Positions 1 through 10,570 of a DNA stretch of 64,000 nt are shown piece after piece (within the stretch, counting starts at the first letter, position 1; each line of letters begins with the position of its first letter). The notes under the pieces are model-generated. The model ran no database searches. It saw nothing but the letters and a program-made list of their open reading frames with translations, and was not told the DNA's origin. Both the position numbers and the translations under genes were made by a program. The stretch spans positions 1 to 64,000 of the forward strand of contig JAPTJF010000152.1 in NCBI GenBank assembly GCA_029339195.1. Reading direction: 5' to 3'. This DNA comes from Micractinium sp. NFX-FRZ. Its lineage: Eukaryota > Chlorophyta > Trebouxiophyceae > Chlorellales > Chlorellaceae.

Positions 1-1491
1 TCGTCACTCTGCCCATCGTGCACCCACCCATCGGACACCCTGCGACCTCCCATCCCTGGCAGGCTGCCAGTGCTCAACCCTAGCCCAGCAGCCATGCTGC
101 CTGGCAAGCACGCCCCACCCTCCGCCCTCACTCGCCGACACTCTCCCGCCCTGAATCCCACCCCTCCAGCTCACTTCAGCATGCCCCCTTCCCACCTCCC
201 CTCCATCCCGCCCCCTCCCTCGCCACCCTGCACACTCGCTCGTCCCCCGCTCCCGCCCCGCACCGTGACCCTTCCCCCTGCCCGTGGTCACATTCCTTAC
301 CAACACGCTGGAGCCTCACCCATCCTCATTTGAGCTCTGCACCCCAGCAGGGGCCCTGCTGCCGTGTCCGATAGTCGTGTACTCACTTGTTGTGTGCCCC
401 CTCCTCTCGGGCCCGACGTATCCGGATTGCACCTGCTTCTCAGTCTTTCCTCCTCCCCTCTTCGAGCACCGCTCCCTGCTCACATGCCGCCGCCGCTGCT
501 CTTTGCCTTTAGCCACAGGCAAGCAAGCCAGCCAGCCAACACGATGCAATGCAATGCAATCTTTTTCCCCTTCCACCTGCAATATGCTTACTTTATTTCT
601 GCACCTCCACCTGCACTCACACCCACGACGCTGGGGTGCTAGCTAACCTCAGCACCGCTTTCCCCACCAGCACTGTTGTCTGCCCCTACTTGGGCGCCGC
701 ACACCATGCAGCATACCATGCATGCCGGCTGCAGGTGCATTGTCATTTGATTTCTTTCTTACTCACTGCAGTCGACCAATTTTTCGTCCATGTTCCCTAG
801 TATCGCCGCGCAGTGGTGTGCATCCCATGCGTTTTCTGCTTCTGATGCATAGAACATAAGTATGCAATGTAGCCACTCTGAAGCCATTGGGACGACGCTC
901 GATCCTCCCAGTGGCACGTGTGCTTGCCACTGCCCTCCACAATTCCCCTCGCCTATGGTAGCTGATGGTGCAATGAATGTGGAATTTCGTTCTCATTTGT
1001 TTTCATGTTGGCACCAACGCCGTTGGGCTACAGGTGATCTTCTGCTTCTTCCCCTCGCCTGTCATCATGTGCCTCAGGTCAAGCCCGCATGCAACCGCCA
1101 ACGGTTGGCGCAGGGCACAGCGGTGCTCTGCAACATGTGAGTACGACACCCTGGGGATGCGTGCTAGGCAGGTTTGGGGAGGCCTGCGCCTAGGAGCCAA
1201 CTTTACAGTGTGCCCTGGCACTGGCGCTGCGGCGGCGCCCGCTCCCTCGGCTGCATGAGCGCCGACGGCATCCGTGCCGTGTGCCCGAGTCACAGCGGCC
1301 TCTCCCTTCTGTAAAAGTGAGCTGAACCCCCAACTCTCTGGTGGTCGGGGCAGGAAGCCGCCCGTTGATCAATTCCCATTGCATTGATCAGCCAACCACG
1401 TGGCCGGCCATGGCCAGTCCATACTGCAGGGGTGGGCCTTTCGGACGGCTTCCTCCACGACTCCTTAGCAGGCAACCAGTGACTGTGATAG
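1..1491. other. Intergenic region upstream of TZF-A
   Basis: No protein family is recognisable on either strand. The region is C-rich on the plus strand up to about 500, then more mixed, with a short ATGCA-type repeat near 543-560 and several GCATGC-like palindromes. It must hold the promoter and 5' UTR of TZF-A. In-frame TGA and TAG codons sit directly before the ATG at 1492, which supports that start unless a further 5' exon exists. Confidence 0.5.
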
Positions 1492-4400
1492 ATGGGAAGC
1501 CACCCGCCGGGGAGGGCGGGGCAGCCAGGAGGGGCGGCCGCGCAGCGCGATGAGCTGATGCGGTCCGCCGACTTCATTATGCAGTTTGGGAAGGTCGGTG
1601 GGAGCACCATGTAGTAGAGGGTGCAGCACGGATCGGGCAGGGTGCTGCTGGGCGACGCCAGGGGCCGGCCTGGAGGGCGGGTTGGACGCTTGCGTCCTCA
1701 GGGCTTCCCTGTTGCACTGGGGAGCACAGCAGCAGTGCGAGGGGTTCCACAAGGCGGTACAGCCGGCAGGGCGCCGAGGGCGGGACGGGCCCGAGCACCC
1801 CTGCTGCGCCGCTCGTGGCGGGACGTCAGCCGCTGACGGCAGTCGGCCGTTCGAGCCTGCGATCTCCGGTTGCTCCCCCCACCCCATCCCTTAGCCTGCG
1901 CTCCTCCCCTTTCGCAGGTCATCCCCTGCGGCAAGGGCTACCCCCACGACTGGTCGCGCTGCCCCTTTGCGCACCCCACAGAGGCGGCGCGCCGGCGCGA
2001 CCCCCGCCTGCATCCGCACACCGGCATCGCCTGCCCCCGCCTCAAGGCATGTGCGGCTGCTGCTGCCGCTGCCTCAGCCTGCGTCCGTGCTCGTCGTGTC
2101 AATCGGTGCAGTGCGGCAGGAGGCTGAGCGCCGGCCCCTCCCCCCTTGCCTCAACCCCAGCCAGCCGCTCGTTCCCCCACGCATGGTGTGCAGGAAGGGC
2201 ACTGCGAGCTGGGCGACCACTGCCCCTACGCCCACAGCGTGTTTGAGTACTGGCTGCACCCCACGCGGTGAGGCGGCTGCGGCAGCGCCCCCTTGGTGTG
2301 CACGCGCTGGGCCTCGCTGGCAGGGCGGTGGCAGGTGCACCGTTGGGCAGCATGCTTCAGCCTGAAAGTCCAGGGGCCGCCCCACGCAATCATCACCCTC
2401 CCTCCCCGCCTCCTCCCCCGCCGCAGGTACCGCACCCAGATTTGCAAAGAGGGCGCCGCCTGCCGCCGCTGGCTGTGCTTCTTTGCACACAAGTGAGGCG
2501 GCATGTGGCCGGGGCGGACGGAACACAGCACCCTCCCGCCTGCTGCCTTGCTCCCCTGCGCTTCTTGCCTTTGCTTGCACGCACGCACGCAAGTGGTGGA
2601 AAGCACGTGGGGGTTGCGGGGGCTGGGACCAGCTGGTACCACCAGGGTACGCTGGTGCGCCTGTAGTGTGTGCACCACATGCGAGGCCCAGCACGTTGCA
2701 CTATACCCGCCCCACCATGCTTTTGCCTTGCTTCTGGGGGTGTATCGTCGGGATATATGCACGAGAAGTGCGACACAAAGTCCACGCCTTGCATTGGGCC
2801 GCCTCATGCCTGCGACTAGCTGTGGATTGGTTGGGCAAAGTGCATGGGGTGTGCAGGCGGGTGGCTGCCTGTAATGCAGATTTTGAGGGGCGGCGCAGAT
2901 GAAGTGGACTGGAGGGAAAGCCTTCTTTCCGACCACCTCCTTTCCTGCGTGCCTTGCAACACAAAGAAAGAGTGCATGCCCTTCCAGTCCCCCCTCCCTC
3001 CCCTCCCCTCAATCCTATCCTATCCTTCCCGCTCGATTCTCAATCTCAACGATAAAGGGATCGGGTCCCCTCCCTCCCCCCCCCTCCCCCCCACCCAACA
3101 AGTGCCTCACGTGGCCCTCCCCACCGCATGCAGTGCCGATGCCGCCTCCTCACCTCGCCTCCCCCCGCCTCCCCACCCCCTGCCTTCCCCCTCGCGTGCC
3201 CGCCCGCAGTGCCGAGGAGATGAGGGTGCCAGAGTGCAAGCCCTACATACCCTCTCAGCTGCTGGCTGGCTCGGCAGCGGCCATGGCGGCAGCTGCGCCC
3301 GCGGGTGCTGGTGAGTGTTGACGGCGGTGTGTGTCTTGGGTGTGAGCGTTGGGAGGGACTAGCCAGTAGCAAGCACAGAGGGCCACAACGGATGGATGGG
3401 GGGCCCCCGCCTCTGTTGGCACCATTGTCCCCCCCCACCCTGCTGCTGGCAGCACACTCAACCCACGCCCGGGGGGGGGGGGGGGGGCAGCCTGGGCTGG
3501 CCTGCCCTGGGCTGGGCTGGCTGGCTGGTCTGGGCTGGCTGGGCTGGCTGGGCTGGCCTGCGAGACTGCTGGTTAGCTAGACTGCCGGTTAGCTGATCAG
3601 CTACTTAGCTAGACTGCTAGGTAGCGAGCCTGCTGGGTGGCAAGACTGCTGTTAGCCTGGCCTGACATGCATGATTCCGTGCCCTCCGGCCCCCTGCTGC
3701 CTGCACACGCGCGTGCGCCTCCACTGCTCTCGTCTGTGCCGCTGCAGGCGGCAGCATGCACCCGCAGATTCAGCCTGGCAGCGGCGGCGGCATGCACCCA
3801 CAGATCCAGCCTGGCGGCGGTGGCGGCGGCGGCGGCCTGCACCCTTCGCTGTTGCAGCAGCTCTTGCAGCAGCAGCAGGTGCAGCAGGCACAGCAGGGGG
3901 AGGGCCTGGGCGCGGCAGCGGCGCAGCAGGCACCGCAGGTGGGCACCGGAGGCGCGCTTGCCTGGGCGCGCACTGTGGTGGCCGCGGCGGGCACACCCTC
4001 CCCGCACCGTGCCTGCCTGTGCCACCCCCAAGCTGACTCACACTCGGTGCTGCCATGCTCCAAATTCTCACGCCCTGCTGCAAGCAGGCCAGAGCGTGTG
4101 CCGGTTGGGCCCGCCCTGTCCCGCCCCTTGCCGTACCGCCTGCCCTCGCCGCACGGCCAATCCGGCCTCCCTGCCGGTCCGCCCCGCCGCTCCCACCCAT
4201 CTGCGCCGCGGCTGTCACCTTTTTGACGTCACCAATGGCCTGCCACGTGTACCATGCAGGGCCAGCCCGACCTGGCATCCGTAGTGGTGCGCCTGCTGGA
4301 GAGAGGGGAGCTGGGGGCCCAGCAGGCGGCGGGCATACTGGCGCAGCTGCTGCCGCCCCAGGAACTGGGCGGCCTGCAGGTGGGGAGGGGCGTGTGTGTG

Positions 4401-6552
4401 GTGTGTGGTGTGTGGTGGGGGAGAGGCAGCTCAATCAATAAATCAATCAATCAATCATTCGTTCAACCAAGTACAAATGACACACAGGGAGCCAGCAGCA
4501 GCAGCTGGCGACAGCTGGTGCCTGCCAAGCAAGGGGATGGTGGCTGTGCTTGCCTTTGCCCAGCCCCCGGTGGCACATCTCGCGCACCCCTGTCTCTCTT
4601 GCCCCTATCGCCTCGCTCCCTCAGTCCCATGTGGGGCTGTCGACCCAGTGCTGCCGAGGGCTCCGTGCCGGCTGCTTGTGTCCACACCGCCCACCCCCCG
4701 CCTGTCCCCACGGCTCGCGGGAGGCTTGGGGCGTCCCGCTGCGGCTGCTACCTGCATCGGTGGTTTTGCGTTCCGGTGCCCCCCAACGGGGGGCAATTGT
4801 ACCCAGTTCCCCCAACCAAGTGCGACACAGACCCCCCCGCCCGTGCTGCACCCCCGGCTGCAGGCGGAGCTGGCCAGCCGGCAGGGCGGTGCCTGGGAGG
4901 TGGTGCAAGAAGGATATGGGTGAGGCGGGGCCCTGGCTGCGCTGCGTTGGCACAAGATGTAGCGGTGGCAAGCGGGGCCCTTGCTGCTGGTGCAGCGTCG
5001 TCTGGCTGAGAGGAGGCGCAGCATGCAGCAACATTCTGTGGTGCCAACTAGTTCCCGTGCTGGTTGAGCGGGGCCAGTAAAGTGGGACCAGCTGGGCGAG
5101 GCAGCTGCCCCTTTTCAAATACATGTGCTGCGCCATGCCCCCGCCAGCCGTCCCCGCCAGCCAACCACCACCCTATTGCACTTCCGGGACCACACATCTT
5201 CATGACCCCACACCCTCAAATCTGACCCGGACACCCCTGTCACCCACCCGCCCACCACCACCCCACTACTGCCCTGCGCTGCCCGCACCCGCTGCCTGCA
5301 GCACCTCGCTGGGCCAGCTGGCGAGCCGGGGCCAGGCAGATGCCTCGCGCCCGGGTAGCCAGGCGTGGGAGGCCGCCGCCCCGGGGCCCCCGCTGCCTGC
5401 TCAGCCGCAGCTAGGGGAGACAGCCCAAGCGCCGTCACATGTGGGACAGCTGGCAGCGCTGCAGGCACAGCTGCAGGGGCTGAGCATGCAGCAGGCGCAG
5501 CAGGCGCGACTGCAGGGCACGCAGCAGGCGCAGCAGGCGCGACTGCAGGGCACGCAGCAGGCGCAGCAGGCAGAACTGCAAGGCATGCAGCAGGCGCGAC
5601 TGCAGGGCACCCAGCAGGCGCAGCAGGCGCAGCAGCGGGCCGCTGCTGCCAGCGGGCCAGTGACGTCGCGGGGGCACGCCATGCTGGCACCTGCCGCTGA
5701 GGTGGCGCCAGCTGGCGTGCGCAGGAGCCCCAGCGCCGGCTTGGTCGTGGCAGGTGCGGCCCTAGGTGGGTGGGTGGGGTCGCCACCATCCACGGCTAGC
5801 TTAAGGCTAGCCTCCAAGCTGTGAGAGTTTGGCCTGGCCTGCAGGGCGCCTGTGGTTGCCTATTCATTCATTCATTGATGTCACAGCGCGGCAGCAAGAC
5901 ACAAGCGTGCCGCAGATGCGCATTTCGGAGAAGCAAAATTTGGGGTTTTCTGTTCTAAAGAGTGGCCTTTTCCGATGCTTGAAGCCGTTACATAGTGGAT
6001 GCCTGTGGCGGGCCTGCCTCTTTAAGCGAGCCTTGTCCACTCTGGCGCCGCCGCCGCCGCCCCGGCTGTGCATGCAACACCAACAACCCGGCACTTCATT
6101 GCCTTCCCTCCCCGCCCTGCAGAGGGTGCCAGCTGCGGTGCAGGTGCCAGCGCTCCCCTGCCCTCTGGCATGCACAGCCCCGGCGCTGCCCCCGTGCCTG
6201 GTGAGCTCAGTCTGATGAGCCCTGCCTGCCTGCTGGGGCAGCTTGCCCGCCTGCATGCCTGCTGGGGCAGCTTGCCCGCCTGCCTGCCGTCACCCATCTG
6301 GGCATGAGCATGCAGCATGGGTTGGGTCATGGTCTGCATTTGCCTGGCATATCGGCCGCCCCCCGCACATGTCTGCCGTGCCTGATTTCCCTGCCCCCGC
6401 ACCCGCATCTTGCTGCAGTGCGGGCCAGCCGGGACGGGGGCGCCGCCTCGAGTGCCGCCCCATCCGGCAGCGGGAGCCCTGCTGGTGGCGCTGCTGGTGC
6501 TGGCGCGCCGATGATGACAGCTGCGGGAAGCTCTGCCGGTGCGTCGACGTAG
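1492..6552 (+). CDS. Plant-type tandem CCCH zinc-finger protein (TZF-A)
   Basis: Predicted RNA-binding regulator of the plant arginine-rich TZF family, whose members control mRNA stability and translation in cytoplasmic granules. Exons: 1492-1593, 1918-2046, 2194-2267, 2427-2492, 3210-3310, 3748-3938, 4260-4379, 4864-4919, 5302-5753, 6123-6200, 6419-6552 (500 residues). An arginine-rich block with [10 protein letters not shown] and ARRRDP (residues 38-63) precedes two fingers with exact plant spacing: C73-x7-C81-x5-C87-x3-H91, 16 residues, then C108-x5-C114-x4-C119-x3-H123. Exon 7 encodes a conserved [16 protein letters not shown] helix-like segment. The rest is Gln/Gly/Ala-rich and probably disordered. 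Intron 2 starts with GC (2047) and cuts finger 1. The inverted paralogue is at 32724-36465. The family call is firm; RNA targets are unknown. Confidence 0.88.
3471..3487 (+). repeat. Poly-G tract (17 G) in TZF-A intron 5
   Basis: Uninterrupted run of 17 G, followed to about 3560 by GGCTG-type short repeats and then several TTAGCTAGACTG-like units up to about 3650. All of it lies within intron 5 of TZF-A. Confidence 0.9.
5489..5635 (+). repeat. Coding minisatellite, 33-base unit, in TZF-A exon 9
   Basis: Three full 33-base units (5489, 5522, 5555) and shortened units after them encode repeats of [11 protein letters not shown]. The third unit carries substitutions that give QQAELQGM. The frame is kept throughout. 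The corresponding exons of the paralogue TZF-B lack this array. Confidence 0.9.
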
Positions 6553-7837
6553 GCGCCGGCACCCCGGAGATGACGCCGCCCGCCGTTGAGCTGGGGTGCG
6601 TGAGGGTAGGGCATGCAGTGCCCCCCGCGGATGCACCCTTCTCCGTATGCACAGCATCCAGTGCAGGCGGCCTCCACCCATCGCGGCCCCAGCTGCCGTG
6701 TAGTTGAGGCCAGGGCTTGGGGCCGGCAGCCCCCGCCTCCACCAGCTGGGCTGCCGCCTCCCGGCAGGCTTGCCCTCCTCCCTGTCGCCCTTCCTTCCCT
6801 TCCCTTCCTTTCGTCCCTCCTTTCTTCCAACTTTCCATTTCCACCGTGTGCGCCGACACGCTCCTGCCCCACTTGCAGACTGCTCACCACACGTATTGCT
6901 TGCCTTGCTGCGCTCAAGCACTTTGTGTGTGCACGCATGTTGTGCACCCCGCAGCAGCAGTCCCAGCGGCAGCTGCTTCTGCTGCAGCGGTGGATTCCTC
7001 CCTGAATTGCCGCCAGCCCTCGCCCACCCCACAGCTCCCTGCCTATATCGTTCTACCCCTGCTCTTCCTCACTGTCCTTCCCAAACTGCCCGTTCCTCTC
7101 TCTCCCTCTTGCGATATCGCAGCCGAGCCGTGCGCAAATCCTTTCTCCGCTGCCTTCCCTCCTTGTGACAAGCACTGCGTCTCAATCTTCTGTTGGCTCA
7201 CCCCAGCACCCAACACCTGCCACGCATGCCCTGCATGCGGGCTTCCCATGCCCTCTTGTCTCCTGCGTTCCAATCATCATAAAGCTTTCGCTACATGCCT
7301 GCATGCCCCAGAGGGGTCCAGGGAAAATCGCGAGCCGGCTCCTGCTGCCGGCGCCACAGGCCCCGCTCCAAGAACATAGCCCCGTTCAACTGCCTGTCCC
7401 CTCACAACATTGTTCTCTACAATGCGTTGATGCCTGTGAATCGACTCCTGCTCAGCCACGGGAGCCAGTCGTGTGTACGCAAACAGGGGGCAGGCATGCG
7501 GTTGCATAGCGGAGCTGGGCAGCTGGTGCGGCCAGCCTGGGGCTCTGCATGCCGACGCCGCAGCGCCCGTCATCGCCTGTCAGTGTGGTAATGCACATTA
7601 CGCTGCCGCCCGCGTTCATGTTGAGCCCGTGCACAATTTGGGTCCCGGATCTTCCAACAATCACATGGGGCTCGCCTTTTTCGCTGCGGGGCGTGCTGCG
7701 GGCCTTGCGAATCGTGTCGTTTCGGGAAAGCGCTTGCAAGGGGCCCGATCGTGACCATTGTCCGCCCAACTGCATTTGTAGCGCCCCAATCGCCCTTTCC
7801 CACCGCTTGTGAGGCCCGGCCACACGCCAACGCAAGC
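6553..7837. other. Intergenic: TZF-A 3' region and CCT gene promoter
   Basis: Both flanking genes run rightward. I see no further protein family and no TGTAA signal close after the TZF-A stop. Short pyrimidine-rich stretches around 6775-6850 and 7040-7110 resemble untranslated or intronic DNA. An upstream 5' UTR exon of the next gene cannot be excluded. Confidence 0.5.
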
Positions 7838-9097
7838 ATGGCCGCCTGCTTTCACTCCTTTCTCACGCTTCCCGGCACGCTTCCCTTCGACACAAGCTTC
7901 GCAGAGACTGGTGAGCAAGGGTGGCGGGTAGCAGCAGCCACTCTAGAGTCCGCGCAAGGCCGTGATAACAAGGACCCCTTCTGGTTGCCTGCCTCCCCCC
8001 CCGCAGATGACCTGCTCATGACAGTGTCGCAGCATTGCAGCGAGCTTCAGGAGTTCATCTCCCCCGAGAGCAGTTTGGAGCTGACCGACCTGCTGCCCGA
8101 CGTCGAGCTGGGCATTCGCACTCCCGAGGTGCGCTGACCGGCTGGTTTGTCGGTTTCTGTGCAATGGGGGCTGTAGCCGCCGCACGGAGCCCCGTTTGTG
8201 CGCTGACCGCGCCGCACTGCCTCCCACTCCCCGCCCCTGCCGGCAGGCCGTCACCTCGCTCAGCCCAGCGCGCTCGTCTGAGCTTGAAGCCAGCTCGCGC
8301 CCGCCGCCCCAGCTCACCCAGCCCCAGGAGACCAGCTGGCAGCAGGTGGGGCCAGCTTGCGTGCGTCAGCGGGCAGCTAGCACGTGACAACCCGGGCAGT
8401 TGCCTGTTCCCCGTGGCGGGCCCGGAAGATTTTGCAATCATGAGCACATGAAGCGTCTGTGGACGCTTCCCCACGCGCCCCCGTCATCTGATCCTGACCT
8501 CCGAGCACGCCTCTCCCTTCCCTCCCCCTGCCCCCCCGCCCCCTTCAGCAGGACCCCAGCACCCAGCCCGCAGCGCTGCCTGCCACGCTGCCTCTGGGCC
8601 CCTGCGGCCTCAGGCTGCAGCTCGACTGCAAATCTGTGCTTTATGCCTGGCGCAGCCAGGGCCCCGGCTGCCACCCCTTCCAGCTGCACGGTGCACAGCT
8701 GGCCGCGGCGGCAGCCGCCATCCCGTCTGCAGCCGGCGTGGGCGCCCCCCTCGCCGCTGACAGCCGCGGCGCCGCCGCGTCCGTGCAGTGCAGCAACAGC
8801 GCGGGCAGCGCGCCGCGCCCGGCGCCCGCCTCTGCCTCCGTGCACCGCCAGGCGTGGGCGGGCACGGCGTGCGCCACCGCTGGCGCCCACCTGGCGCCCG
8901 CGCTGCCCGTACGCAAGCGCTTCACCTCCGACCGGCGCCCCCGCGTCAAGGGCCGGTTTGTGAGCCGGGCAGAGTGGGAGCGGATGAGGGCCGCCCAGGC
9001 AGCCCAGGCGGCGGCGCAGGCTGCAGCTGAGGCGGAGGCTGCTGCAGCGGAGCGCGATGCAGACCGCGCTGTGCCCGCTGAGGGGTGGCGCGCGTGA
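7838..9097 (+). CDS. CCT-motif family protein, short form
   Basis: Predicted nuclear transcriptional regulator. Exons: 7838-7910, 8007-8128, 8247-8345, 8549-9097 (280 residues). Two family signatures are visible: LDCKSVLYAW near residue 121, resembling the LxYxxVLxAW segment upstream of the CCT motif in ASML2/CIA2-type plant proteins, and RKRFTSDRRPRVKGRF near residues 220-235, matching the C-terminal half of the CCT motif (RPRVKGRF core with nuclear-localisation character). The N-terminal half of the CCT motif is not recognisable; an Ala/Ser-rich stretch occupies its place. Residues 25-60 are acidic and Leu-rich (ELQEFI, ELTDLLPDVEL). The tail is an Ala/Glu/Gln helix. The start is the first ATG of the open exon. 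There is no B-box or response-regulator domain, so it is neither CONSTANS nor TOC1. Confidence 0.72.
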
Positions 9098-10570
9098 GGA
9101 GGTCACTCGAGAGCCAAACAGAACGCTCACGGCTGCCCACGTGCTTCGCGCGTGCCCCGCGCTGGCAGGCAGCCAAAGCCAGCTAGCCAGCGCAATGCAT
9201 GCGCGCGCGCGGGCACCGAGCTTGGGAAGCCACAACCCCCAGGTCCCGTGCCGTTCGTGGCAGCCACGTGTGCAGCTGCGGCTGCTGCGCCCCGGCCCCC
9301 GTTCAACCCACCTTGAATCCCCATCCTTGCCGAATTCTTTTGGGCGGCGCCGCCGCCTCCCCCTTGAGGGAGGGTGCCTCATACCCTTGGAATCAAATCC
9401 CCTTCCAACTCCCCTTTCAGCTGGGCTCACCCCGATCAGTTGTATTCAATCATTTCATGCGGGTGGCGTGCCCGCCGAAGACAAGCGGCGCGCCCCTGGC
9501 TGCTCTCGGCCCCCTTTGCCGCCTCCCTCCCTCTTTCTCCCCCCACAGACAGCCACCACACCTTGCCAGCCTGCCCCCCATATGCACCACAGCCTGCCTG
9601 TCAGCTTTGCCGGCCGCTTCCCCCGGGCTCTCTTTCTCTAGCGCAACGACCGTCCCGCCTCCCCCTCCCTGCCCCTCCCAGTTTTCGAAACCACAGGAGA
9701 GCACCCGCAGGCAGGCACGGGCCTTCTTTCCCAGCAGTGCCATCCACAATGCCGCTCGTGGCATGCATTCTTTCGTGTGCCTTTTTATGCCTCGCGCACC
9801 CGTGTCTCCCCCGCTCCAAATTGTGGCGCCGCTGCGTCCCCTGGGCACGTTGCATGCCGTGCCTGCCTTCCCCCAACACCACTGCCCCACGCCGCCTCGG
9901 GGCCCTGCACAGCACCTGCCCTCACCACTCAATGCCTGCCACCCGCTTTCACACACACACACCACCCTCTTTTCCCCCTTGAGACGAGGCGCCGCCCATT
10001 GAGCGGCTGCCGCCCACAGGGGCTTTGCCCCCTGTGATTTTGCTTGCGTGTTTTTTTTGCTTCTCGCTTGCTGTGCTGCCTTCTGTGCTGAGCTGAGCCA
10101 TGCTCCTCCACTTCAGCCTGCTGTGTTCTGTGCACAGGCCCTCCTGTGGGCGCCCCAGTGCATTGCTCCGCTGCGGCCGTGCTGCCATGGGCGGTTCCCC
10201 GGACTGTATTTATTGATAACCCGTCGTTTCCTGGTGCAAGAGCCCTCGTCCCAAGCAGTCCTCGACAGCGTGTGCCTCTTTGTAACCATTCACAGTGTGA
10301 TGCTCGCCCGCAGGGCACGGGACTGTCATATGGGTAAGCAGGGCGTGCAGATGAGGCCGGGGAGGGCGGTGCGTCACCGTGAGGCTTGCCAGGTGGCACG
10401 CACAGACACACACACAGGTGCATGGGCAGAGGACAGGCCGTCAGCCCATACACAGAGTGCTGCAACGTGTCAGACACAGAGCAAGCCGCAATGGTGTGGA
10501 GGCGGGGCAGGCGGCGAGAGGGGTGCACTGCACAGTGCCTGCCCACTTGCCTCTGCCGCCCTGCCTCGCA
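9098..10570. other. Convergent 3' intergenic region
   Basis: Lies between the 3' ends of the CCT gene (+) and the GUCD1-like gene (-). No gene is recognisable. It is C/T-rich on the plus strand with a short (CA)n at about 9950-9962. A TGTAA at about 10276 on the plus strand is far from the CCT stop and may be fortuitous. Confidence 0.5.

Noticed and set aside
4..1140. Small overlapping open frames at the left edge
   Set aside because: No start-context, domain or splice logic. They conflict with one another on both strands.
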